Positions 29,158 to 37,829 of a stretch of 64,000 nucleotides of DNA are shown here, piece after piece. Positions within the stretch are counted from its first letter, which is position 1. Each line of letters starts with the position of its first letter. The stretch lies in the NCBI RefSeq assembly GCF_040438645.1, contig NZ_CP159253.1, forward strand, positions 1,302,001-1,366,000, in the 5' to 3' direction. The stretch is from Mesorhizobium sp. WSM2240 (lineage in GTDB: Bacteria; Pseudomonadota; Alphaproteobacteria; Rhizobiales; Rhizobiaceae). A program made the position numbers and the translations under genes. The notes beneath the pieces are model-generated. The model saw only the letters and a list, made by a program, of their open reading frames with translations, made no database searches and was not told the origin of the DNA.

Positions 29158-29193
29158 CGCGTCCGCGTTCCAACGGCATTTGAGGGAAAAGAC

Positions 29194-29607
29194 ATGAGCA
29201 AGCCCTATACCGGCGGATGCGCCTGCGGAGCGATCCGCTATGAAATCTCGGCCGAACCGGTGGTGATGGTCGACTGCCAGTGTCGCCAATGCCAGCATCA
29301 AACCGGCGCCGGCCACGCATCGTACCTTACCTTTTCTGGCGCGGCCCGGAAGGTAGAGGGCGAAGCTAAGACCTGGGAAGTGGTCGGCGATGGCGGAACC
29401 GTCAAAAGCTGCGCCTTCTGCGCCACCTGCGGGTCGCCGGTGTTCATCACTTTTCCCGCCATGCCCGACGTCGTCGCCGTGCGCGCTGGCAGCCTCGATG
29501 ATCCGAGCCGGTACAAGCCGCAATTCGTTACGTGGCACGCCGCCGCCAACGCATGGGACCATCTCGATCCGGCCCTGCCGAAATTCGAGAAAATCCCGCC
29601 GACCTGA
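29194..29607 (+). CDS. GFA family (glutathione-dependent formaldehyde-activating-like) protein
   Basis: The 137-residue protein has the zinc-binding cysteine pattern of the GFA fold: GCACGAI, CQCRQCQ and CAFCATCGSPVF. The founding member was proposed to help formation of S-hydroxymethylglutathione. Most members have unknown substrates. A GAGGGAAAAGAC ribosome-binding site precedes the ATG. It sits 36 nt after the SRPBCC gene, so it is likely in the ArsR operon. Confidence 0.85.
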   Translation: MSKPYTGGCACGAIRYEISAEPVVMVDCQCRQCQHQTGAGHASYLTFSGAARKVEGEAKTWEVVGDGGTVKSCAFCATCGSPVFITFPAMPDVVAVRAGSLDDPSRYKPQFVTWHAAANAWDHLDPALPKFEKIPPT

Positions 29608-29841
29608 ATGCGTCCTGCTCAGACTGTCAGCGTTAAGCCGCCACCAGGCGCGCTGGAGCTGGCGATCGCCAGACCTGGAATGCCGGTCGTCGATTGGGCC
29701 AAAGTGCCGGCGCTTGGCCCTATCCAAATGGTGTTGTCGGACGGTAGGCGAACGCTCTACAAAGCCATCGGCGTCTTTAGCACGAAAGGTGCTGTGGTCG
29801 CCTTTGCAGAGCACTCGCCGGCAGCACAGGAATCACCATGA
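29608..29841 (+). CDS. Hypothetical 77-residue protein
   Basis: The ATG directly follows the GFA stop and the stop overlaps the ATG of the next gene. That tight fit is the main support for a real gene. The translation (including LSDGRRTLYKAIGVFSTKGA and a short Ala-rich tail) resembles no family I know and has no membrane segment. The ribosome-binding site would lie in the GFA coding sequence. It could be a chance frame. Confidence 0.35.
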   Translation: MRPAQTVSVKPPPGALELAIARPGMPVVDWAKVPALGPIQMVLSDGRRTLYKAIGVFSTKGAVVAFAEHSPAAQESP

Positions 29842-30995
29842 ACGATTATCGAAACCCACCCTCCGAGGGCGCCTATCTCGGACGCGCAATGGCCGGCGGC
29901 TGGCTGCATCCGGCGGTGGTTACCGTGCGCGACGGCGAGGTGCTGGATATCACTTCGGCCACTGCGCCGACGGCGCGCGATATTTGCGAAATGGACGACC
30001 CGGCGGGCTTCGTAAGGGCTGCTCCCGGCAGAAGCGTCGGCACGCTCGACGATATTCTCCGCAACAGCTTGCGCGAAAACCGCGATCCCGCTCTGCCCTG
30101 GCTGCTGTCGCCTGTCGACCTGCAGGCGGTCAAGGCGTCGGGCGTCACCTTCGTCGTCAGCCTGCTGGAGCGGGTGATCGAGGAACAGGCGCGCGGCAAT
30201 CCGGAAAAGGCCGATGCGATCCGCGGCGATATCGCGAGCCTGATCGGCGACGACCTCTCCCGGTTGAAGCCCGGATCGGCGGAAGCGCTGGAGTGCAAGA
30301 AGAAGCTGGTCGAGCGTGGCGTCTGGTCCCAATATCTGGAGGTCGGCATCGGTCCCGACGCCGAGATCTTCACCAAATGCCAGCCCCTGGCGTCGGTCGG
30401 ATTCGGCGCGGATGTCGGGCTGCATCCGGTCTCGACTTGGAACAATCCGGAGCCGGAGATCGCCGTTATCGCATCCAGCACGGGCAGGATCGTCGGCGCG
30501 ACGCTCGGCAACGATGTCAATCTGCGCGATGTCGAGGGCCGCTCGGCGCTGCTGCTCGGCAAGGCCAAGGACAACAACGCCTCCGCCGCGCTCGGGCCGT
30601 TCATCCGCCTCTTCGACGGCACCTTCTCAATCGAGGATGTGAAGCAGGCTCGCGTTTCGCTGAGGGTCGAGGGCGAAGACGGCTTCTCGCTCGAAGGGGC
30701 GAGCTCGATGGCCGAGATCAGCCGCTCTCCGGAAGAGCTGGTGGCTGCTGCCATGGGGCCTCATCACCAATATCCCGACGGAATCGCGCTTTATCTCGGC
30801 ACGATGTTCGTGCCTTCGAAAGATCGCGGTGAAGCAGGCAAGGGCTTTACGCACAAAGTCGGCGACACCGTCATTATAAGTTCCGAAACGCTCGGTGCGC
30901 TGATCAACCGCGTGAAGCTTTCGCCGGATTGCCCGCCATGGACCTATGGTGCGAGCCATTTGATGCGGGACCTCGCCAAGGCAAATCTGATTTGA
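29838..30995 (+). CDS. Fumarylacetoacetate hydrolase family protein, 2-keto-3-deoxy-aldonate dehydratase-like
   Basis: The 385-residue protein carries the FAH domain in its second half: WSQYLEVGIGPDAEIFTK, NNPEPEIAVIAS with metal-binding glutamates, GNDVNLRDVEGRSALLL, and HQYPDGIALYLGTMF. The length and these blocks resemble Caulobacter XylX, which dehydrates 2-keto-3-deoxy-D-xylonate to alpha-ketoglutarate semialdehyde. I therefore suggest a sugar-acid dehydratase. No xylonate dehydratase or sugar transporter lies next to it, so the substrate is uncertain. Confidence 0.75.
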   Translation: MNDYRNPPSEGAYLGRAMAGGWLHPAVVTVRDGEVLDITSATAPTARDICEMDDPAGFVRAAPGRSVGTLDDILRNSLRENRDPALPWLLSPVDLQAVKASGVTFVVSLLERVIEEQARGNPEKADAIRGDIASLIGDDLSRLKPGSAEALECKKKLVERGVWSQYLEVGIGPDAEIFTKCQPLASVGFGADVGLHPVSTWNNPEPEIAVIASSTGRIVGATLGNDVNLRDVEGRSALLLGKAKDNNASAALGPFIRLFDGTFSIEDVKQARVSLRVEGEDGFSLEGASSMAEISRSPEELVAAAMGPHHQYPDGIALYLGTMFVPSKDRGEAGKGFTHKVGDTVIISSETLGALINRVKLSPDCPPWTYGASHLMRDLAKANLI

Positions 30996-31128
30996 GGACA
31001 GGCGCGGGGTTGGGACGAGCATCCAGTCCACCGGCGTTTCAGAAGCTGACCAGCGGTTGTAAAGCTGATATATGCGTCGGCTCGCCGCAGCCCCAGCGTG
31101 TAAGAGCCCTTTGCAAATTGCCGGATCG

Positions 31129-32145
31129 ATGGCCATGAACGATTTTTCTCCTGCGAGGATTCCGACAGCCTTTACCGACGTCACACCTGCAATTTCGGCG
31201 CGCGGTCTGGTGAAGACGTTCGGCGACGTGCGCGCCGTCGACCGGATCGATCTCGATGTCCCGCGCGGCATGATTTTCGCCATCCTGGGTCCGAACGGCG
31301 CCGGCAAGACCACTCTGATGCGGATGCTGGCGACGCTGTCCCGCCCGGACGCCGGCTCGGCCACCGTCATGGGCCATGATATCGTGCAGGCGCCGCATGA
31401 GGTCCGCGCCGCGATCGCAATGACCGGGCAGTTCGCCTCGCTGGACGAGGATCTGACCGGCCGCGAAAACCTTGTCCTGCTCGCTCGCCTTTGGGGCTTT
31501 CGCGGTCGTGCCGCGAAGAGCCGCGCCAACGATCTGCTCGCTGCCTTCGGTCTGTCCGACGCGGCGACGAAGCAGGTGAAGGACTATTCGGGCGGCATGC
31601 GGCGCAGGCTCGACATCGCTGCGTCGCTGATCATCACGCCGGGCGTCCTGTTCCTCGACGAGCCCACCACCGGCCTCGATCCGAACGCCCGCAAGGATGT
31701 CTGGGGCATGATCCGCGGGCTGGCGGGCTCCGGCGTCACCATCCTGCTCACGACACAGTATCTCGAAGAGGCCGATCAACTCGCAGCGCGCATCGCCGTC
31801 ATCGACCATGGCAGGAAGATCGCCGAGGGCACCAGCCGCGAATTGAAGGCCGCAACCGGTTCCGGCTTCCTGCATGTCGCCATTTCCGATCCGGCCCGGC
31901 TCGACGAGGCGGCGGGCATACTGGAGCGGCGGCTGCAACATCCAGTCCAGCGCAGCACCGAGGGCGCGCAACTCTCGGTCATGGCCGGCGCCGCGAAAGC
32001 TGCCAATGAAGCGCTCGCCGAACTGGTCGCCAGCGGCATCGAGCTGTCCGATTTCTCCATGGGCCAGCCGAGCCTCGACGAGGTCTTCTTCGCCCTGACC
32101 GGTCAGCCAGGTTCGGCCAACAGTCACGAGGACGCCAGGATATGA
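31129..32145 (+). CDS. DrrA-type ABC exporter ATP-binding subunit
   Basis: The 338-residue ATPase has Walker A GPNGAGKTT at residues 54-62, the signature YSGGMRRRLDIAASL, Walker B VLFLDEPTTGLDP and the H-loop region LLTTQYLEEAD. It is a full-length member of the daunorubicin-resistance (DrrA) group with a C-terminal extension ending in the usual SLDEVFFALTG. The stop overlaps the permease ATG by 4 nt. ATG 31129 or 31135 is possible, and neither has a strong ribosome-binding site. Confidence 0.88.
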   Translation: MAMNDFSPARIPTAFTDVTPAISARGLVKTFGDVRAVDRIDLDVPRGMIFAILGPNGAGKTTLMRMLATLSRPDAGSATVMGHDIVQAPHEVRAAIAMTGQFASLDEDLTGRENLVLLARLWGFRGRAAKSRANDLLAAFGLSDAATKQVKDYSGGMRRRLDIAASLIITPGVLFLDEPTTGLDPNARKDVWGMIRGLAGSGVTILLTTQYLEEADQLAARIAVIDHGRKIAEGTSRELKAATGSGFLHVAISDPARLDEAAGILERRLQHPVQRSTEGAQLSVMAGAAKAANEALAELVASGIELSDFSMGQPSLDEVFFALTGQPGSANSHEDARI

Positions 32146-32948
32146 CCGAAGCTACTTCTCTGGGGCGGCTGCCCAAAGTTGCCCGGCCAGCCAGCCCTTC
32201 GGCCGTTTCCAACGCGCTGGTCTTTGGCTGGCGCGCTGTGCTGAAATTCAAGCACGTTCCCGAGCAGCTCTTCGATCTGGTGATGACGCCGATCATGTTC
32301 ACGCTGCTCTTCACCTTCGTCTTCGGCGGCGCGCTTGCGGGTTCGCCCGCCGAGTATCTGCAGTTCTTCCTGCCCGGCATCCTGGTCCAGACCGTCGTGT
32401 TCAACGCGGTCTATTCGGGCATGGGGCTCTCGACCGACCTCGGTAAGGGCCTGTTCGACCGCTTCCGCTCCCTTCCGATCTGGTCGCTTTCTCCCTTCGC
32501 CGGCCTGATGGTAGGCGACATCCTTCGCCATCTGATCGCCGCATCGATCATCCTCACCATAGGCCTTATTCTGGGCTATAGGCCCGAGGCAGGTATTCCT
32601 GGCGTTCTTGCCGCCTTCGCCATGCTCGTGGCTATCGGCTTCGGCATGGGCTGGGTGTTCATCGTGCTCGGCCTCTTGATCCGCACGCCGACCACGGTGA
32701 TGACGCTGGGCTTCACGTTCCTGTTCCCGCTCGTCTTCGCCTCGAACATCATGGTCGACCCTGCCACCATGCCTGACTGGCTGCGCGCCTTTGTCGACGT
32801 CAATCCGGTATCGCTGATGACCACGGCGCTTCGCGGATTGATGGGCGGTGGCGCGACGTTAGGCCAGGTTGCGCTCGCGCTGATCGCACCGGTGGCGCTG
32901 ACCGCGATTCTCGCTCCAACGACACTGTGGCTGTACCTTAGAAGGTGA
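32142..32948 (+). CDS. DrrB-type ABC exporter permease
   Basis: The 268-residue membrane protein has six hydrophobic segments and the ABC-2 layout of DrrB proteins. It includes FDLVMTPIMFTLLFTFVFGG near the N-terminus, LLIRTPTTVMTLGFTFLFPL in the middle and the conserved MPDWLRAFVDVNPVS before the last span. With the preceding ATPase it should form a two-gene exporter for hydrophobic compounds. The cargo cannot be predicted. Confidence 0.87.
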   Translation: MTEATSLGRLPKVARPASPSAVSNALVFGWRAVLKFKHVPEQLFDLVMTPIMFTLLFTFVFGGALAGSPAEYLQFFLPGILVQTVVFNAVYSGMGLSTDLGKGLFDRFRSLPIWSLSPFAGLMVGDILRHLIAASIILTIGLILGYRPEAGIPGVLAAFAMLVAIGFGMGWVFIVLGLLIRTPTTVMTLGFTFLFPLVFASNIMVDPATMPDWLRAFVDVNPVSLMTTALRGLMGGGATLGQVALALIAPVALTAILAPTTLWLYLRR

Positions 32949-33093
32949 GAAGGGTCCTATACTGCCGGGGCGACGAGGCGATCGCCGCCAATACGTGTTA
33001 AGCCTCTGTTCATCATCTCCCGAGATGCCGGGCCCGCGAAGGAACGAATGTGACCGGCCCCCCGTTGCTGGCGATCTTCTCGAGGAGAGCGCC

Positions 33094-33354
33094 ATGCGCG
33101 ACGAACCGTTCGATGTGCCCGTGACAGTCAGGGCCGGCAGGCAACGCGTCGTGAGGAGCACCGTGCAGGCCGCATTTTTGCTGGTCGACCGGTGGCCCGA
33201 TAAGGATCGCGGTCCGGAATATCGCTTTGCCCTGCAGGCGTGCATGGACGCGATGGAAGGGAGGAGGGCGGCCGCTTCTGCGCGCCGGGCCTTCATCCGC
33301 GCCGCCAAGGAAGCTGCGCTGTTCGTGCGCGAAGGCAAGGCGCGCCGCCACTAG
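33094..33354 (+). CDS. DUF982 family protein
   Basis: The 86-residue protein matches DUF982, a small family largely confined to Rhizobiales. It begins FDVPVTVRAGRQRVVRST, continues with FLLVDRWPDKDRGPEYRFAL and ends in a basic helix (RRAFIRAAKEAALFVRE). CGAGGAGAGC precedes the ATG. The function is unknown. Its presence supports the taxonomic placement. Confidence 0.8.
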   Translation: MRDEPFDVPVTVRAGRQRVVRSTVQAAFLLVDRWPDKDRGPEYRFALQACMDAMEGRRAAASARRAFIRAAKEAALFVREGKARRH

Positions 33355-33535
33355 GTCGTGAACCTGGCCGTCGCGGCCTGTGGCCGTGGCCGGAGGTCTT
33401 AGCTCCGTGCGGCTCCGTGCACAGTCGAATGCTCTTCAGGTCACAGAGCTGCCGCCTCGCCGCCCTACTCGGAACCAATTTCCGTGCGGTTGATTGGAGA
33501 CAGGACGGGACTGCCGCAACGGAGAAATTTTGACG

Positions 33536-35557
33536 ATGAAACGCCAACCAAGGATTCTGGCGGGGACGGCGCTCGGGCTGCTGATGGCCTGCGGATCGGC
33601 CGCCGCCATGCCTCTGCACGCCGGCGGCCCGCAAATCCCGTCGATTGCGATTCCGGGTGCCGCTCCGTTGATTCTGGCGCAAGGCGAAGGAAGCCGGGGC
33701 GCCGAAGTTCTCAAGAAAAGGCGCGCCGAGCGCGCCGAGAAGAAGGCGCGAGAGGCCTCGGAAGAAGCCGGGCGCGAGGCTGGCAAAAAGAGCGAACAGG
33801 CTGAGAAGCGCCGCGAGAAAGCAGATTCCGACGCCGGCGCGGCCAGGAAGCGCCAGGCCGAAGCCGCCGCCGCCAAGAAGCGCCAAGCGGCCGAGGAAGC
33901 GGCCGGCCAAGCCGAGAGACGCCGCGAAAAGGCCGAGTCCGACGCAGCGAAGAAGCGCCAGGCCGAAGCGGCGAAGAATCAAGCTGAAAACGCCGCCAAA
34001 AAACGCCAGGCCGAAGCGGCTGCCCAAAAGCGTCAGGCGGAACGGGCCGCGCACCAGGCCGAACAACAAGGCGAGCAGGCCAGGAAACGCCGTGAACAAG
34101 CCGAGGCCGAAGCGGCTGCCCAAAAGCGTCAGGCCGAACGTGCCGCCCGCCAGGCCGAACAACAAAGCGAGCAGGCCGAGAGGCGCCGCGAAAAGGCCGA
34201 GGCCGACGCCGCGAGAAAGGCTAAGGCCGCGCGTGACGCGGAAGAGCAAGCCGCTCGCCGCAAGCGGCAGGCCGAATCCGAAGAGGCTTCGCAACGCGAG
34301 CGGCGCGCGCGCCGCGACCGCGAAATCATCGTCGACGAGCAGCCCCGAGCCGAGGAGGAGCCGCAGCGCGTCAGGCGCGCCCGCGAGGCGGAAGAGAGAC
34401 GCATACGCGAGCGGCAGGCGAGGGAGCGGGATGATGACCGCGACGAGATTACAGAATCCGACAGGGACGCTGCCGAGGCACGCCGCACCCAAAGACGATT
34501 TTTCGACAGCGCCAAGGAGCGGCGCAACGCCCGCCGCGACCGTGATGCGGAAGTCGACGAGGCTGAGATCCGGCCATTGCCCAGAAACGACCGCGATGCT
34601 CAGCGAGAAACGATCGCCCGTCAGGTGAGGCCGGCCATCGAGGAAGACGGCGTCCGCGTCGAGCGCCGCGAGCGCCGCCGCGAAAGGCGGCCCGAGGGCG
34701 CCGAGATCCTGCGCGAGATGGGCGACCGCCTCATCCTGCAGTTCGGCGATCAGGTCCTGGTCGAAAGCGACGACCGCCGGCGGCTGTCCCGCGGCGCGCG
34801 CGAGGTCTACACCGAGGAACTGCGTAACGGCCGCACCCGCGAGACCGTCATCCGTCCCAATGGGACCCGCATCGTCACCATCCGCAACGTCTATGGCGAC
34901 GTCATCCGCCGCTCCCGCTTTACGCCGGACGGCCGCGAGCAGGTGCTGTCCTATGTCGACGAGTCCGACTACGACCGGCTGCGCGACTGGCGCGATCCGG
35001 GGCTCGATTTGCCTCCGATCAGGATCGACATCCCCAAGGACGAGTACATTCTCGACGCCTCCGGCGAGTACGGCGCCGACGACTATTACGCGTTCCTCGA
35101 CCAGCCGCCGGTCGAGCAGGTGCAGCGGCTCTATTCGGTGGACGAGGTGAAGCGCTCCGCGCGGGTGCGCGATATTACCCGCCGGGTCGACCTCGACACG
35201 ATCACCTTCGAGTTCGGCTCGGCTTCCATCGCGGAGTCCGAGATCGAACGGCTGGAGGGCCTCGCCGATGCGATGGACCGCCTGCTCAAGGAAAATCCGG
35301 CCGAGACGTTCCTGATCGAGGGCCACACCGATGCGGTCGGTTCGAACCTCGCCAATCTGGCGCTTTCAGACCGCCGCGCCGAGGCGGTCGCGCTGGCGCT
35401 GACCGACGTCTTCGGCCTGCCGCCTGAAAACCTCACCACGCAAGGCTATGGCGAGGAGTATCTGAAGATCGATACGGACGAGCCCGAGCGGGAGAACCGC
35501 CGCGTCGCCGTCCGCCGTATCACGCCGCTCGTCGCCCCGGTGGCGAGCGCGGATTGA
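33536..35557 (+). CDS. OmpA-family protein with long Ala/Arg/Glu coiled-coil region
   Basis: The 673-residue exported protein begins with a signal peptide (ILAGTALGLLMACGSAAA). Residues ~50-300 are an extremely charged Lys/Arg/Glu/Gln/Ala region with repeated KRQAE units, predicted as coiled coil, including two tandem 32-residue repeats. A middle domain (VIRPNGTRIVTIRNVYGDV) and a C-terminal OmpA peptidoglycan-binding domain (TFLIEGHTDAVGSNLANLAL then LSDRRAEAV) follow. It probably anchors outer membrane or periplasmic structures to peptidoglycan. The start at 33536 has GGAGAAATTTT upstream. A GC-rich hairpin follows the stop. Confidence 0.85.
   Translation: MKRQPRILAGTALGLLMACGSAAAMPLHAGGPQIPSIAIPGAAPLILAQGEGSRGAEVLKKRRAERAEKKAREASEEAGREAGKKSEQAEKRREKADSDAGAARKRQAEAAAAKKRQAAEEAAGQAERRREKAESDAAKKRQAEAAKNQAENAAKKRQAEAAAQKRQAERAAHQAEQQGEQARKRREQAEAEAAAQKRQAERAARQAEQQSEQAERRREKAEADAARKAKAARDAEEQAARRKRQAESEEASQRERRARRDREIIVDEQPRAEEEPQRVRRAREAEERRIRERQARERDDDRDEITESDRDAAEARRTQRRFFDSAKERRNARRDRDAEVDEAEIRPLPRNDRDAQRETIARQVRPAIEEDGVRVERRERRRERRPEGAEILREMGDRLILQFGDQVLVESDDRRRLSRGAREVYTEELRNGRTRETVIRPNGTRIVTIRNVYGDVIRRSRFTPDGREQVLSYVDESDYDRLRDWRDPGLDLPPIRIDIPKDEYILDASGEYGADDYYAFLDQPPVEQVQRLYSVDEVKRSARVRDITRRVDLDTITFEFGSASIAESEIERLEGLADAMDRLLKENPAETFLIEGHTDAVGSNLANLALSDRRAEAVALALTDVFGLPPENLTTQGYGEEYLKIDTDEPERENRRVAVRRITPLVAPVASAD
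34016..34207 (+). repeat. Two tandem 96-bp units in the OmpA-family gene
   Basis: Units at 34016-34111 and 34112-34207 encode 32 residues each (AAAQKRQAERAA followed by QAEQQ and EQAE blocks) with few differences. Shorter KRQAEAA repeats lie just upstream. The periodicity keeps frame, so copy number can change without breaking the gene. Confidence 0.8.
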
Positions 35558-35587
35558 CGCGCCGCCCGATCGAGCGGGGCCGACTCT

Positions 35588-35608
35588 CCCTCCCCTCAAA
35601 GGGGAGGG
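35588..35608. repeat. Single-hairpin CCCTCCCC/GGGGAGGG repeat after the OmpA gene
   Basis: CCCTCCCC (35588-35595) pairs with GGGGAGGG (35601-35608) around TCAAA, 30 nt after the stop. It matches the arms of the repeats at 3271, 5586 and 53323. It is likely to reduce read-through. Confidence 0.65.
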
Positions 35609-35670
35609 AAGCGCCGGCGCGCTTCATCATCGCCACGCCCGGTTTTCACCGTCTGGCCATTGTCAAAGAA

Positions 35671-35707
35671 CGCTTCTCTCCTTCGACAAGCTCAGGATGA
35701 GGAGAAG
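35671..35707. repeat. Dispersed palindromic repeat of the CCTTCGACAAGCTCAGG type
   Basis: CTTCTC and GAGAAG flank a core CCTTCGACAAGCTCAGGATG. I recognise this core as a very common intergenic repeat in alphaproteobacteria. No gene overlaps it. Confidence 0.55.
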
Positions 35708-35782
35708 CGGGGCGCATGGCCGAGCCTTCCGAACTTTTAATACGTGGCGCGACTTCCGCGCCCCGCCGGCGATTTCTGTCCC
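35704..35782 (+). repeat. 80-nt dispersed repeat, copy B
   Basis: GAAGCGGGGCGC, then TTTTAATACGTGGCGCGA and CGCGCCCCGCCGGCG occur in the same order as on the minus strand at 3581-3660. The two copies therefore lie in opposite orientation 32 kb apart. Confidence 0.6.
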
Positions 35783-35892
35783 CGCCCGTTCCGCTGCGCC
35801 CCTTCCAGCCAGTGCGGCTTTCGCGGCCTCCGTGCTCGTCCAGCACTCCAGGACCGTAGTGTCCCGGCGGGAACCCTTGGACGTGTTCGGAC

Positions 35893-36147
35893 CGGAGACA
35901 TGGTGAACACCTGTTCGGAGACATGGTGAACAGGGCGCAGGTCGATGCGGGCCAGGATGTGGCGACGGTAGCACAGCTCGAACAGGCCGTCCTGGTCGGT
36001 TGGGCGCAGGGCCAGGCGCTTTCCGGCGAAGGCTAAGGAGCAGTACAGTCTGTGGCCGGCGAAGTGGATGCGGCCCTTGGCGTCGGCGGTGCGGACCTGA
36101 GCCTCGGCGTCGTATTCGGGCGGCAGCAAGGCGGGTCGTTCCCATCG
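35893..36147 (-). mobile_element. IS481-type transposase remnant with terminal repeat
   Basis: The minus strand encodes PPEYDAEAQVRTADAKGRIH, GHRLYCSLAFAGKRLALRP and TDQDGLFELCYRRHILARID, the C-terminal region of IS481-family transposases. The N-terminal DDE core is missing, so the element is dead. At its end the 17-nt sequence CGGAGACATGGTGAACA occurs twice (35893-35909 and 35916-35932), resembling IS481 terminal repeats. The remnant reaches almost to the DHFR-family gene at 36207. No other gene is visible in 35558-36206. Confidence 0.7.
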
Positions 36148-36206
36148 CTTTGGGCCCAACCCGAGACCGGACTTCAGCGGTGATTTCCATCCGGCGAGTC
36201 GCGAAA

Positions 36207-36737
<531 letters not shown>

Positions 36738-36845
36738 ACCTACTTCCTTCCTTACACGGCACATCCGCGCGGTTCTGATTGCGAATTCCGGGGCACGATA
36801 CTCCCGGAACACATCATTCAGACTTCAATTGGCTCGCTGACGGCA

Positions 36846-37403
36846 TCACCGCCTAGCCGAGAACCGCAGCGCGATGCCGCCGAGCGGCAACGGGTCCATG
36901 CTCGTTGTCTCAAACGCAATTTCTTTGTCGAGATTGTCGAACAGCCGGCGCCCACAGCCCAACAAGACCGGTGCGAGATCGATCTCCAGTTCGTCAACCG
37001 CGCCTTTTTGCAGCAACCCCTGGATAAGAGATGGTCCGCCAACCACGGTTACCTGTTTGCTGCCTGCGGCAGCCTTGGCTTGAGCAATCGCGCTATCAAG
37101 ACCATCCTGGACGAAGGTGAAAGTCAGGCCGGAGCCCTCCTTGGGATGCTTGGCCGGTGGATTGCGCGTAAGCACAAAGACCGGCACCTGAAATTCATAG
37201 TTGCCCGCGTAGAGGTCCGGGTCGTCCGCCATTTCAAACGTCTTTCGGCCCATCATGACTGCGCCGGTCGCGGCAATGCATGCCTTGCCGCGTTCGGTGT
37301 TTCGAAAGTCGGCTTCGCCGGTGGAAAGCGCGGCCGAACTTCCGTTGGCATCCTGCATGAATCCGTCAAGTGACATTGCCATACCAGTGACGATTTTGGC
37401 CAT
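36846..37403 (-). CDS. Dihydrofolate reductase-fold (RibD C-terminal-like) protein
   Basis: The 185-residue protein begins MAKIVTGMAMSLDGFMQDAN and carries MMGRKTFEMADDPDLY, FVLTRNPPAKHP and VTVVGGPSLIQGLLQKGAVDE, all typical of the family. AAGAGGAG precedes the ATG at 37403. It is transcribed divergently from a decayed HxlR gene. Two palindromes in the spacer look like operators, and a TAAAAT -10-like box lies inside one of them. The gene was therefore probably repressed by that regulator. Confidence 0.85.
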   Translation of the reverse strand: MAKIVTGMAMSLDGFMQDANGSSAALSTGEADFRNTERGKACIAATGAVMMGRKTFEMADDPDLYAGNYEFQVPVFVLTRNPPAKHPKEGSGLTFTFVQDGLDSAIAQAKAAAGSKQVTVVGGPSLIQGLLQKGAVDELEIDLAPVLLGCGRRLFDNLDKEIAFETTSMDPLPLGGIALRFSARR

Positions 37404-37428
37404 AGTGAAGCTCCTCTTCGTTTCTGTT

Positions 37429-37451
37429 ACCGATTGCATTTTACAATCGGT
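37429..37451. promoter_or_regulatory. Operator-like palindrome 1 between the DHFR-fold and HxlR genes
   Basis: ACCGATTG (37429-37436) and CAATCGGT (37444-37451) are perfect 8-bp arms around CATTTTA. On the minus strand the centre reads TAAAAT and can serve as the -10 box of the DHFR-fold gene, so protein binding here would block it. Confidence 0.6.
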
Positions 37452-37466
37452 TTGTCCATTGCATAA

Positions 37467-37487
37467 CTGATTGCACTGTGCAATCAG
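37467..37487. promoter_or_regulatory. Operator-like palindrome 2 between the DHFR-fold and HxlR genes
   Basis: CTGATTGCAC (37467-37476) and GTGCAATCAG (37478-37487) are perfect 10-bp arms around a single T. It shares the GATTGCA core with palindrome 1, 16 nt away, and lies 17 nt before the HxlR ATG. Confidence 0.65.
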
Positions 37488-37503
37488 TTGCTTTAGAACA
37501 CAA

Positions 37504-37690
37504 ATGCCGCAAAATCGCTCGGGCTGTCCGATCAATCTCGCTCGAGGCGCTGGGGATCGCTGGAACCTGATCGTCATCCGCGACCTGACGTTCGGCAACC
37601 GCCATCACTTCCGCGAGTTGCTGACCGGGTTGGAGAGCGGATAGCCTCGAACATACTGGCCGACCGGGTGACGCGCCTGGCGCCGACCCG
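37504..37690 (+). pseudogene. Frameshifted HxlR-family regulator
   Basis: From ATG 37504 the frame reads GCPINLA, then GDRWNLIVIRDLTFGNRHHF and RELLTGLESG, the HxlR winged-helix core, and hits a TAG. Removing one frame step there restores IASNILADRVTRL, the next HxlR block. A further one-residue gap with altered sequence lies between INLA and GDRW. Beyond 37690 no HxlR homology continues. The gene is therefore both frameshifted and truncated, although its likely operators are intact. Confidence 0.75.
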
Positions 37691-37829
37691 AGTGAATGAC
37701 CGCCTCTGGATTTGGCGCGCTAAGTCCGAAACGGCGTACTTGAGATCGGAAGCCGAAATTCAAACTGCGACGCTAGCTGAGAGCGACGTGAGCCTTGAAT
37801 GTGTTCTCGTTTTGTTCTATCCTGCAATT

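Noticed and set aside
33293..35326. 677-codon antisense frame opposite the OmpA-family gene
   Set aside because: It mirrors the repetitive charged region. The plus strand has a signal peptide and an OmpA domain, and the minus strand has only low-complexity Leu/Gly runs.
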